NCBI RefSeq assembly: GCF_030253575.1
Contig: NC_080562.1
Span: 30,583,852 to 30,647,851, forward strand
Length of the DNA stretch: 64,000 nt
Source of the DNA: Rhododendron vialii
Taxonomy: Eukaryota; Streptophyta; Magnoliopsida; Ericales; Ericaceae
Direction: 5' to 3'
Shown here: positions 36,313-50,700 of the stretch, one piece after another
Layout of the letters: every line of letters starts with the position of its first letter
How positions within the stretch are numbered: position 1 is the first letter of the stretch
The notes under the pieces: model-generated
The model's input: only the letters and a program-made list of their open reading frames with translations
The model's database searches: none
Told to the model about the DNA's origin: nothing
Position numbers and translations under genes: made by a program

Positions 36313-38223
36313 TTATGCATAAAGGGGGTCTCACATGGCCAGGTACCATAAAAGGGAAGAATAAACTATTTAAAAACAACTCAGAGAGAATGTTGTGCAT
36401 GACAAAAATAAATCACTGGTTAATGCCTTGGAAGGTCAGAGACTAAAGCCCTTACCAAAGACAAACTCCACTTTTTGCCAAACTTGTTGAGCAGAATTAT
36501 TCTCTATATCAAGCTGCACCACAATCAGAGCACAACATCAGCATACTTCACAATAAAGATTTTTAAACACTTCCAAGATACAGCGATCTGTCTTGTCTAA
36601 CGAACTCTGAACTTACACTCTCATTTGGTTTCATTTTGGATGCTTCACCATCTTAAGTTACATATTTTAGCTTAATTTAGTCCAAAAGAGCTGAACGAAA
36701 AACGAGCTTAGAAATAGAATAATCAGGCTATGAGGTTGAACCAATAATGATTGAGAATGGATATAGAAGAATGGGCATACATTGAATCACTGGACTGTTC
36801 CAAATTCGCTTTGTCTACGAACAAGGAAGCTATATGTAATGCAGATCAAGTAAGTCAGCAAAATTCATTACAATATTATTATACAATATGGGTTCACTAT
36901 GAATCTTTGGGTACTTATTACTCCCTCCATCCCACTTTATTGTGCCCGTTTCCTTTTTTGGATGCCTCAAAAAATTGTCTATATCTCTTAATTTATAATA
37001 TTTTATATATTCAATATGGATCTTGTTTGATAGATCTCAATTAATTCTTTTAAACAAAGTTTTTGAAATCATAAAAAATATTGTAGATTGTGAGATATAG
37101 ACATTTTTTTGTGAGGTGCAAAAAAGGAAACATGCACAACAAAGTGGGACGGAGGGAGTATGAGATTTAGGGCACTATCGAATAACAATAAATATAAAAA
37201 AAAAGAAATTCTTTCTATATATTCGAACCATTGTTGCTCATCTTTCTCTTTATCGAGAAATCGAAAGGGTTTAGCTGGACATGTTCATATAGTACCTAAT
37301 TAGATGGTACCTAAGATTTTATGAGACCTGTTGGAATTCGGGTCTCTCTGGTTCAACTAATATCATTTTGGATGCTTTACCAATCTTAAGTTACATATTT
37401 AGCTTAATTTGGTTAGGCTAGGCCTTTGGAATGCGGCGGTTCTAGTTCAGGGGGTATGTCGTGGGTTTTCCCTGCGATGGTGGTGGAGCTTATTCAAGAA
37501 CGGTATGGGACTAGAGTAGTTAGAAGACGGCAGAAGCTATGGATTTGATCCCCCTACACTGGATCAAATCTTCAACATGTTAGATACTTCGGAATTTAGA
37601 GCGGTGTAAAGGTCTTTTAATTTTTTGGCCATTTCTTTTTGTTCCTCGCTCTCCTTTGTAAATGGGTAGCATCCCCTTGATGCCTTTTCAATAAGATTTA
37701 TTACTTACAAAAAAAAAAAAAAAAAAGGCTAGACCTTGGGTAGCCCTGGTTATTGGATGGTCATAGCCACTGACTCCTAGATCATAGAGAAGCCATGAGA
37801 AAAAGAAGAACTTAGAAAAACAAAGGATGTCTGCGCCAAGTGTTCAGGAAGAGCAAACCCTAGATGGAGACAACTGGAAGAAACCAAAAGACCCAATGAA
37901 CACAAAGGGAATCAAAAGACTTCAATTAAAAGATCGAATGTAGACATGGCCTTCTATTGAAAACCCAAAACTAGAATGCAGAAAACGATCAAATAAAAAT
38001 AATTGTTATGGGAGGATGGTCTCTCTCTCTCTCTCTCTCTCTCTAATTATTATGGGAGACCCAATGAACTCAAAGGGAATCAAAAGACTTCAATTAAAAG
38101 ATCGAATGTAGACATGGCCTTCTATTGAAAACCCAAAACTAGAATGCAGAAAACGATCAAATAAAAATAATTGTTATGGGAGGATGGTCTCTCTCTCTCT
38201 CTCTCTAATTATTATGGGAGGAT

Positions 38224-38279
<56 letters not shown>

Positions 38280-38719
38280 ATTCATGTTATCCTAGTTTTC
38301 AAGAGTCATGGATACAGCAATGTAAACATATCACAAAAATGACAAAATGTTTAGGACAGTTATTGGTCAACACAACCAACAAAAACTTATCACCTACTAT
38401 GAACAATCCAATTACAAGTGAACAACGGGAATAGACTAATGGTGCCATTTCTTTAATTTATATTACACTTTTCGTCTTGGAGTATTATATCATAACATGT
38501 TCAACTGGATTTGCGGTTAGAGTTATCAAGGTAATGATTGGATATGCATGGGCTTAAGAATCGGAAGATGGGAAGGCCACATGTAATACTAAAATTATGG
38601 AAAGGAATTTGTTTCAATGATGTGTGCAGGCGAGGTAGGCAGTGGAGGATATAAAGAAATAACTTGTATGTGCTTGTAGAAAGCAACAGGGAAGAAAACA
38701 ACAAAAGAATACGCAAAGC

Positions 38720-38752
<33 letters not shown>

Positions 38753-41700
38753 GTCTCCTTGTATACACGAGGGACAATAAAAATTTTGGGAAGGAAAGGG
38801 CAGAGAGTATAAAAGCGTTAACCTAGGAAATGGTGATGCTAGTTTTATTGTTCAACGGTGGATAACACGTGGTTGAGACAGAACTTCAGTGTGTTGTTTA
38901 TGGTAGTGAAGATGGTTTTGGTCTTGATTGAAGGTAACCGGGTTGTGAAATCTCAGTTTACCAATACACAAACATGATAAAAATGGCATAAAAAAAGAGC
39001 AAATGCAACTATACGAATGTACTTAACACACGAGTGAATTGGCAAACAAGTAAAGAGGTCAAATATTTAAACAAAAAATTAAATTAAACTTCTGATAACT
39101 ATATAACTCAAAGATTTCCTGCACTATAACATTGAAACATACCGTTGTTTCGATAATAACAGCAACTAGATTCAAGATGAGAATGAAGGCCACTACGTAT
39201 CCAAACATGGGGCCTTGAACAAAAGCCTTCAGCTTTTCAGACATGCACGAATGGTAGAATGCTGGAAATTTTTCAAAGCAAGAAGGCTACATACATGAAA
39301 CAAAATGTTAAAGATGCAAGGTAGAAGCTTTTGTCTTTTCAAATAACTACAGCAGATCAAGATGAATGCAACTTACAGAATCTTCTTTTTGAAATTGCAT
39401 TGCGATGGCGTGGCAAAGGTCAGCAAATTCATCCATATTAATCTACAGACAAAAAAAAAGTAGTGACCACAAAATAATTGCAAAAGCAAATACAGAAGTT
39501 AAGCAATCAAAACCGATATTAGTCAATTGGTTATAACTTATAAGCACTGCTTTATTCTAGCAGCAGAATGAATTTACAAATTCCTCTAATGCAAGTAAAT
39601 GAGAGGTCAACATTTTAAAGGTACAGAAAACTTCTAAGCACAAAGATCAAAGCAAACAACATGCAAAGCTTGTTACGAGAAAATTTGCACAAGCCATACA
39701 AGCATTGCACAAAGAAGAAGTATTTTCTGGTCAAACAAGAAAATGTACTACTTCAAGACCCCAATAACATACATCGGAACTCCTGCAAACTCCATTACCC
39801 TTTCCTTTCTTACTGGTCCAAATGAGGGCAAGTATTACTATGACCATCCAAATACTGAAAACCTAATATTCTCTCTAATTCCTGAAAGTGAAAGACTCTT
39901 CCTCTCTGTGCTCAGTTGCTAGATCAAGTCGAAGGGGAAAACAAGATTTTCAGTTGCAATTTTTCATTATTTTGGCAGAGTAGACAGAAGAGCGTTTTTT
40001 CGCAGCATCATTATATACAAGAGTCAGGTCTCTGGGTACCCGTTTGATGTCAAAGTAACTACAAAAATCAAAACGAAAAGTGGGTAATGGCAGAAGGATG
40101 AAAATTTCAGGAACACACTGACGGAGGTTTTAGGGGTAGCTAGTGGAATAATTTCCACACTCAACCTGGGAGAAGGCAGAAAGTGAATATTATCACTATA
40201 ATTTGTGGGAATATAGATTAATACAATATATGCATAGAACAAAAAAAAGCAAAACACAAATGAGGAACTCATTCCTTTGCCCTTTAGCACGAATTAATCA
40301 GCTACAACAGCATCGAATAATCTGCCCAGGTCAGTGCAGGTAAAGAAAAATTAACAGAACCATACATCTGAAGAAAGATAGAAAGGGTTCTAGAAATATT
40401 ATACATAAGAGTGGAAACCCAAACGAAGACAAAAGAGAATTTTTATGCAAAACCATTCGTGGATACTTAAAGACCATTAGAATGCCAGGAAAAGAATTAT
40501 GAAAATTCATTGCAACTAAAAGTTTTCATAATGAAGAACTAAGAAGATACCTTGAAGTCGTGACTGTCATCCAGCTCATCAAAAATCAACTCAAAATCTT
40601 CTCTTGAAATTTTTGGCAATGTCCTGCACGTCAATATTGAACAGATAAAGCACAATAGTAGGACTGCTTTGCAAGATGTATCTGAAACAATACCATTAAT
40701 CAAAAGAGGATAAACAGGTGCAGTGGATTGAGAGGTGGGTGTAGGAAAATGTGAGGTGCAGGCAGCAAATTAGTTTTTATACTACATTAGGACTGGTAGA
40801 ACCTAAAAGTCCAACTTCAAAAGGGGAGGTTAGTGTATAAAAATTATTCCATCTTTAAAAAAATTATCAATTCTTGGCAAAGTACCAATTATTCCTTCGT
40901 TATTCCATATATATGTTTATTTTTAAATAGGACAAGAATTTTGATGGATATTAAATGTTAAAATCAAACTATTGTTAAATTGATGTATTTTTGTAACTCA
41001 GGAACTATCTCCATCAAACAACATCGGTTTAAACAATGAGATAGTATATGCAAGAGGCATTTATGGCATTCTGAAACATCAAAATGCTGATAACATTTAC
41101 TTGCTGTAGATTTATTAACATACCGTTAACATGAGAGATTGTCTTGCCACAGTGTCAGGAAAAGTTAGACGTTTTATGAGAAACAACCGGTGGTATTACA
41201 TTATTCTAAGACTGAAGTTCAACTATAAACCAAACAAACCGTTTATAAGACATTTACCTTTTCGGCAATGCTCATCACTTGTTATTTGACACCATCTCAT
41301 ATGAGACAATACATGGCAAGATTTTATTCTCATTCACTATCCAAGTGTAGTATTCAAGCAAGCAGTGTAGCAAAACAGTAACAAAAAGTTGAATTTAGCA
41401 TTTTTTTTTTCTTCTACAAAATAGCAGGAAGGAACAAACTTCTGGAAAGGAATGTAGTTGTGTACGAGCATGACCTGTACGTATTGAGCGCTTCAAACAA
41501 AAGGATACATTGATCTTTGTCAAGATATCCCTGATCCTGCAAAGGCAAGAAAAAACGCCCCATAAATGCAACCGCACCAAAAAAAAACAATGTATGGTCT
41601 CTAAAGATGAAAAGAAATACGAAATGAAGCTAGTGTAATCAGTAATGTCAGATCCAAACTATCAGATTGAATTGTATTTCACAGAAATAAACTTACAGTG

Positions 41701-44700
41701 TACAGACACTAAGCAAGGTCATTCAACTCATTACTATTAAACATTTAAACTTACTCTAACAGACACTAAGTCATGACATGGGTATAATTGTCTAACAATA
41801 GGACCAACATCACTTGAACCCGTGATACTATAAATGCACAAACATGAGAGATTGACTTAAATTCACAACTTGGTAAAAATAATTTTAAGTGTATTTAAAG
41901 CATCCAACATCTAGGATTCACCAACGCTCCAGCTGATGTCTCCATACGTAATAATGTTAGTATGCATATTGCTTATTATTGTATACAGAAGATCCCAGAG
42001 GAGGACCAACACTGAGGTTTTTGGGGCCCAAGGGGAACTCTTAAGATCGGGCCCTCTATACATCTTCACCCAAAGAGTTAGTAGAAAAACTAATTCGAAA
42101 ACTTCCAAAAGATGAAAATCCAAAATATACTAATTTCACTTAAATATTATTATTCTCGCAATTGAACAAACTAACCTTGCACAATTAAGTTTATTAACGT
42201 TATTCTTTTCCATTGGTAGCACATTCAGTCCTAGTGACACGGTTAACCCAACATGAGATGTGATCAACTTTGACTTCAAAAAAGTTTTTTGCCCATGGCT
42301 AAAATAGCATGGTATCTAGAAGCCATGCAATTGGAAAACAAATATACCTTACCTTACGTACTTGAATAGTTCAAATGGCCTTTTTCAAATCCATTTGGGT
42401 AGCAGTTTTTATTTTTTAGGCTAGTACAAGAGCCCCAAATCAAGGAGCCCCATTTTTAAAACAAAAATGTTGCGGGGCTAAAGGGGGTGCCTTGGGTTCA
42501 AAATTTTGCAGCATAAGGGAGAGAAGCGAAACTTTGAGAAGCAGGAAAGTGCCAATGACTCAAAATCGGAAGACATTAGGGATTAGCAAGGAGGCAGACA
42601 TTGAACATAAGTTTTGAATTGGATGTTGACACAGTTTAATCTCGGCAAAATTTTCCATGCATATAGCCAATGGAATTCTCATTCGTAGGCATTGGCAGGT
42701 TTCGCTAAACAAAATACAACTTTGTATTTCTTCTACTGTTCGTGTTTTCAAGACTAAACATCTATTCGGATTGGTGGAGTGCGATTCCTCTGTCACATAA
42801 GAATAGTATCAGAGAGTCAACTATCCAACAGATGTACCAAAGCTTCAGTGCCAGTACAGGTTTCACTATCTAGACGAGTTACCATCACGTTAAGTTGTTT
42901 CCCGAAGATGCCAATTTATATCTTCTTTACTTGAATGGTTCAATCCAAAGCAAATAACAACTTATTCCAAAAAAAATAAAAAATAAACGGATAAGCAAAC
43001 ATTTTCATCAGATCTGAAACTGAAATGCAAGGCCTGGAAATTGCTGACCGTAAAAATTTATATGGGACCGCAGCCATCGGAAAACAATATTCTATAATGG
43101 AATTACTAACTTCAAACCACATTGAGTATGCCGTCAAGCAGCTTTAGCTTTTATTAAGTATACGATGATTGTCGGTACATATCTGTGAGTGTCCTCAGAA
43201 ATTGATGAAGATAAAAGTAGGTCTCAACAAGAACCAAGTGAGATTTGACATCAATTACCCTAAGACTTTATGAAAATATTTTAATTGCCACATAACAAGG
43301 ACCTTTAATGATGAATTGCAAACTTCTACATGTAGGATCAAGCAATTCTTTTCCTTGATTTCAAGAGTTTCCCTCGAGATCATAGAAACAAGATATGATT
43401 ATAAACAGGAAAACTGTGTCATTCCTATTACCCAAACAATTGAGCATAAATGAAGAATCAAAAGGGTGACGTACTTGTTTAATGGAGTATCACCTTCATG
43501 TTGGGCTATAAAACATTGAAGAGAAACTCAGTTAAAAGTTCCAAAAGCAATACTTACATTCTTATCAATGAGATTAAAGGCTTTTCCCAAAATTCGTTTC
43601 CTCATACGGTCCTTTTCAGCCACTTGTTTTACAAGCTATGACATTAAAAAAAAGAAGGGTAAGACGTGCTTCCAAGAGCGATTCAAGGAATTGAAAGATC
43701 AATCGAAACAAGCTAGTACTTCACATTATGTAAACTTCATCAAATCCAGAAAAGAGTAAAGATGGACACTGCCAGTTACTTGTATTATAAACTATAAAAA
43801 AAGATGAAAGGAACCTATACCTGACTTTTGAAGCTATCATATACAACAGCGAGGATCAAGTTAGAGACGAAGTAAACACCCAATAGCACGTAAAGGATGA
43901 AAAAAAGGCAAAACCAACGCGAAGTCCTGAAAAGGGACAAGAGCAACGTGGGAATCTTAATTGTCAATGTAGCTGCTGAAAACTGTGATAGGCAAAACCT
44001 GGACAATCTTATTATTTGGGCTATAGTTGAAACATCAAATGTCATAACATTGAACCAACTTGGATACACTAAAGAAATGCCTGCACACCACATAAAATAC
44101 CTCCAAAATTACTCTCACGGGAATATGGAAGATCATAAAAGACGACAGAAATCCACATAAATTCACTTTGCCCAAATGGCCATAACGCTGGATTGCCAAA
44201 AGAGCACCTATCAAATTGAAATTAATTTCTACTTAATGAAGTTGGACAATGGTTATTTCTCAATGACATTCTAAAGTGAAGGCTGACCAGAAGTCCCCGA
44301 AGATGAAATAATGTCCACTTACTCCCCTCCTATTATCTTTCATGTGACTAAAACATTTTAATTGCTGGAATAGCTTTGCATGCAGCTGATAAATTCATCT
44401 ATAAGGCGAACACGATCAATTAAATTCCCTACTCTTAAGGTTCAGCAAAGAGCATTAGACAAGCAAGTACAAGCAAAAAAATCAACAATGTACGAGTCTC
44501 TAATGCGATTAGAAAAATATTAATAAACTTCCAAGTATGCATATGAAATTTTTCCAATATCAAAAGTCATCTTGCCCCAGAAAATAACATTCCAAACATT
44601 GGTACATGTTTTAGAAACGCAAGAAAGGACAAAGCAAGTAAGGAATAGAGAAAGAAAACACACACAGTATGATTAACATGTTAACCCACAAGTAGCCAAG

Positions 44701-47700
44701 TTAGCCAAGGCAACGTTTCACAATATTACAAGTCTTAGGGTAAACTCTCCTCAGTTAAATGTGCATTAGGCCCCAAAAAAGCCCCAAATGCTAAAAACTC
44801 ACACCTCACTTATTACCCGGCAAGGCCCCGTCAGTTAGGCTCAGATGAAATCTCACGTGTGCACCTTTTAGTACTCTCTAGGATATACAAAGATAAGTAA
44901 TTCAATGGTCACAGATTATTTTGATCCATAGTCATATACAAGTATTTTGTAACATAGATTCATGAGCTTATGGCGGAAACTTGAACTGGATATCTATAGT
45001 TAACTTCTAAGAGTGTACAATCGTACAATACACAAGTTGAAATTATGATTGCAGGGCTATAATTTTGCAGATTTGTCATATTTAATTAAGTTGATGAATG
45101 TCCCTTGCTTACAAGACAAACCAGAATTATGTCAACCCTCTTAGTTAAAATCTGTTAAGAAAGTTCAACTTCATATGTCTTAAAATTCAATTGCTTTAGT
45201 TGTACATGCACATCATATACGGGGACCTTCATTCATTCCCACAATATCGTGTGCTTCTAGAAGACCTTAGTGCCTTGGTGCACAGTGCACACCTTGAGCA
45301 TTTAGCATTATCCTCCATCTTCCCAATGGAGCTTTTTAGAGCTCATGCCTTTCTATGGATTAGCCACCTCTAATGCAGAATGGTTCAAGAGAAACAACCA
45401 TGTAAAGGCACACCTACATGTTTCAGGTCATGTGTCAACGTATCTAACTCTTAACTAATTTGTCATAAGTGCTAAGAACTACAAAGCTCACTTCAAAAAT
45501 GACATTTCACAAATGCAGGACAAGCTCTGACACTCCCCCGCTTGCACGTGGAGGGCTAAAAAAGGAGCCAGAACATTATGATCACAACGAAACAAAGATC
45601 AATAATTGCACCGAGGGGAAATCGAGTAATGTGGAATAAAAAGTCTTGTACAAAAACCTCCGAAATCCCAGCTTAGATACCATGTTAAATCATCAACTTC
45701 AAAATAAATTAGTCATGAGTGGAGAGGCCCAAAAAGATCAAATACTAACTGGGGAGGTGCAATCTTACCAATGTGGAACAGGATCAAACATGGTTCTAAT
45801 CCAAGTAAAATCTTTAAGCTTCAACAGAAGTACATAACATCATGAGGTTGAGGTGCTAACGAAGTAAACTAATACACATAATAGATAGATATAGATAAAA
45901 TAAAGTAGCTCATGAGGTGTCCATGAATGATTCAGAAAACCACGCATACGTGTATCTCATACTTAAAACACAACAAATCACAAATAATCTCAGTTTGCAA
46001 AGTAACTGGAACCAAACAAACAAATATGGAATGTTTAGTCGGACTCTTTCAAATATAATAAACTCTCTCCAGTAATAACTCTACCAGAACAAAAGCATAA
46101 TACAATAACGGAATAGAAAATAATAATCGCGCATAAGGGGAAAAATCACAAAATTATACTTCTAAACCCACTTACTTATACGCAGGAATCCATACATCCG
46201 GATTGTTGGATGTGGTGAATAAAATTAACATTTGGTACAATGTAGTGCCAAAAGAAGTAAAAATTGTCTTCCCCTGTTCTGTATCTTCAAACATGACATA
46301 TGCAACCCAACTGGAGAACAGAAGAAATAAAAGCCCAAGAGCCTGCACTTGAAGAAAATAAGGAAACACTAAGCACCAATGGTAGATGTTATGCCATGAA
46401 ACTGGTGCAAACTTACCCGTGATCTACATAAAAATGAACGCAAACGAAACTGTGTTCTTCCAATTCTTATTAAGTTGGATACAATATTCAGTTGCACAAG
46501 GCAGCATATGAAATGTGTTGAAGTTATAAATAATAACGTTATCCCTCTCGCTAACAACTTAAGCTTTTAGATGAGCTAGCGGTTAACAATCTAATATGGT
46601 ATCAGAGCAGGCATTAGAGGCAATAGATCCTGTGTACGAACCTCATCGCCTACCTAATTACAAAAATTTACTCGTGTTTAGCCCGCTTATGGAGGAGAGC
46701 CTAGCTTCATGTGGGGGCCGAGGGGGCATTTTGAAGGTATAGATAATAAAGTTATCCCTCTCTCTCTAACAACTTAAGCTTTTAGATGAGTTGCCAAAGT
46801 AAATAAACACAATATATTATGATGCAATGAAATACGAACCACGACATTGAAGTAAGTGCTTAGCATTCCAGCTAGGATGAGGATAGTATCCCGTAACTCC
46901 CTAGCATCAATGGACAAGAAGAAAACAAAGGCGAAAAAATTAGAGACTAGACCAGATAAACCAAGAAAAACTTCTATTATTGACCAAGAAGAAAGCAATG
47001 GAGCATAAGTAGGTTCACCAGGATAATTAGCTGCAATGAAACCAAAAGTGCTTTTTCAGAGTTTCTAAACTTCTAATGCTTTTCTATTATTTTTTTTAAT
47101 CATATCTAGTCAAGCATGGCCAAACGCAATTAACTAACAATCATCTGCGCACTAACATGAATGCATCGAAATGATATTATTTTGCATTTATCTTTTCCAC
47201 TGAGCGGAAGACAAAAAGTTGAGGAAAGCGGCACCAACAACAACTTCACACAAAACCTCTCAAACAAAAACAAAAAAGCATTACAAAAAATCTGAAGTTT
47301 AAGAGAGGAGAAAATGAAACATCCAAATTATGCTTTCCCCAGTGTGCTAGCCTCTATTCAGCTGGGTTCAACAGAAGTTGAGGATTTTACATGCATTATT
47401 AAGCGCGTAGAATCTGTAGATAGAATAGTAAAATTGCTTAATGAAAGTATCATGCCTCTTAAAATATTTCAACTTATTTTATTTACATCCAAATTGTGCT
47501 TTCCCAATGTGCTAGCCTCTATTCAGCCAGGTTCAACCAAAGTTGAGGATTTTACATGCCTTAGTAAGCGTGTAGAAAAGCAGATGGAATAGTAAAATTG
47601 CTTAGAGAAACTATCACGCCTCTCAACGTACTTCAACTTATTTTATTTTCTCACTTACAGCAATCCAAATAAGTACCTTAAGCCACTGCTTTTAGCTGAT

Positions 47701-50700
47701 AACAAATAATTAGTTTACCTAGAAAAAACAGAGGTCGTTGCTCCAGATTCAAGGTTTCTATAGGAAATCAATCTTAACTAAACCCGTATCTTCAAAGATG
47801 AAGAAAGCAAAGAAGTACTAGTTGCCCATAGCATGTGGACCAGTCTAAATTAGATGGTTGGCCAGTTCAGTGACTTCAGTCATCTTTTACCATTTTGTCC
47901 AATTACAGTACAACCGTACAAGAAAAATATGACAATTTTTTACTTTTGTTTCGAGTTGAAGAAACTCAAGAGTCAAGGGGATAGAACTTTACTACATGCT
48001 TATTGTAGGCGTCCATTTTACAAAATTCAATGGTCCAGGCTCGGCCGGGTCTTTAAATGATTGGTTGCAAGTTCCCAGTGTAGCGAGTTAAAAGTTGCTC
48101 CTCTCGCATAAAAAGACTACTTTAGATCGGAAAGTGAAAATGAAGACTTTCTTTTTTAAAAACCAGGTGTCCGGAATAGCTTTCGTGCAACTCGACTAAT
48201 CTTGGGCTCTAAAATTAACGACCGGGCAAACCTCAAGTTGGCCCAGATGGTTTTTTGTTGGCAGTGGAAGTCAAACCTGCAAGCTTGGGAGAAAAAGTCT
48301 ACTCAATGCCATGCTCCCACTTGACCAATCCCTTACGGGTGAGTAATAATTACATTTTATGAGCATTCAATAGAGGTGTCAAACGGGCCGGGCCGGCACG
48401 AGCACGGCACGTTTAGCGTCGGCACAGTATGGGCCTAGCATGACACGCCACGAACACTAAAGTGGGCTGGGCCATCGTTTTGGAGCCCACGGCATGGCAC
48501 GGGCACTATTAGTCATGGGGCACGGCACGAAGCATGGCATAGACACGTATAAGGGCACAATAAAAATACTAGTGATGCATTTCTAGTTGAGAATGCATAT
48601 GATTGATAGTTGAGTAGTGAAGCACAGAATGCATATGATTGATAGTTGAGTAGGTGCCAACCTAGTTAGGATGTATTCAAACCGTATTGACGCATTTCTT
48701 ATTTATAATTACATTCATTGTATTACAAGGTTTAATTATCAATAAAATGTTTTGTATTTTTTGAATTAAATGTGTTGATTTTTAGTTGTAATTATCAATT
48801 TAAAAAAATAATGGCAATTTTTTAGAACTTTTTTTTAGCTTCACAAGTCTCGATTGTGCACGGGCACGAAAATCAGCACTGCACAACACGACACGGCATG
48901 AATTGTGGTGGGCCATGGCTAGGCCAAGAATATTTTGATAAAGCATGGCACAACAAGGTTAGTAAATGGGTCTGGCAAGACACGGCACGAAGCATGCTAG
49001 GCACAGGAATAAATGGGCTAGGCCGGCACGGCACGGCCCATTCGACACCTCTAGCATTCAATGACAATTGGAAGACACATGTGGTCGCGGAAGCCGCTGA
49101 ATTGGTGTTGAAGCATTATATTTTTTCAGGTTGGGGTTTCAGGCTGAGATCTTTAGCCCTTCTGAAAAGGCCTAAGCCTTATAAAGGAGAAGGACAAGGT
49201 GGCCGTGAAATGAACAAAGGCAATTTGCTTGATACGGCAATATAATGGGCTAGATTCTTTTATCTATTTTCCTCAACCAAAATGAGATGGATTTCTAGAT
49301 CAGCCAATAACATGGAGATTCCTTGAGCAAAATATGGCCTCCGTCAATTTTTGCTGTGAAATCTCCTCTCTAACAATCCTCACTCCTCAATGAGAATAGG
49401 TAATAGTTAATGATGTTTAGGTGTGGACGAGAATAAAAATTGACAATGTACCTCAAGCTTTTAGATGAGCCGGTGCAACAATTTAACGAGGTGCCATAAC
49501 TGACAGTAGATCCTCAAGTTTGAACCTATGCACGTTTTGGGGCCATTTATGCAGGAAAGTCTAGTCACAGTAACAAACATAACATTACAAATAAGGATTT
49601 CCATCTCGCTAACAACTTGAACTTCTAGATGAATTGGTGGCCACCAATTTAACACACGCTTTATCTTCTTCACTTTTCTTTCCCTTTTTCTATAGCCATA
49701 CATCAAATACGAGGACCGAGAACTCTAAAAGAGCAAAAAGTAAAAGTACCAAGGGTTAGAGGTTTTCAGATATACATTTTTGTTTCTTTCCACACGCTTG
49801 TGAAAATAAGAAAAGAAAAATAAGAAAAATAGAAGAAAAAAAATCGAACTGGAAGATGCCAATAGACCTTCACAAAAATTTTGCCTTGTTTTCTTTCCTT
49901 TGTATCGAGGGAAGACCACACCTATGCAGAGCAAATTATATAACAGCCAATTTCGCACCACTAGGCAGTTCTACATACATAATGCATGACAAAGAAAAGA
50001 ATGGCAAATACTAATCACACATCTTTAGTTTGGTGGTAGAATTAGATCTCAAAGAGTGCAAAACACATACTATTTACACAACACTTGCTACAGATGATGT
50101 GATATGCACCATGTAGTTTCCTAGTTCCTACTACTTTCATATGCATGATAGCAACAATAGCTTACCACTTGACACTCCATTCAGATTGTCTCTCTCTAGA
50201 GTTTGGATTCTTCTATAGCATCCAAGATTTTCATTAAATAATTACAAGCTTAAAAAATGAGGCTGCCTTTCTTTTTCCTCTTTTTCCCCTTAAACTTCAA
50301 TAGTTCTAACGGTTCGAAGAATGGCGCCTCGTGATGAAAAGATCAGAATGAGTGTCATAACTCAAAGGCCAGTCAACAAGATAAAAGTGCAGACAGTAAA
50401 TTGTAGCTCCATCATGCCATTAAAAAAGTTAAAAGATGGACAGAATCGAAATATATGCGCCAATACTCACTCCACATAGAAGATAAACCTAGAAAATTAA
50501 TAAATTACTCGAGAATATTGACGAGTGGGCATTATTCACCTAATGCTGAGAATGAAAACAACAACCCGGATGTAAGGGGCAACCCTGAATGGAAGGTTAA
50601 AGTCGGTCACTGGAGATACATACAGAACATCGACTAATAAATCAGCAACCAAGATTAACAGGGAAATGACCTGAAAACACAAAGATAAGAAGACTAGTAA

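Noticed and set aside
48856..49245. 129-codon open frame
   Set aside because: It is mostly the GGCACG-rich end of the hAT element read as protein; no homology recognised.
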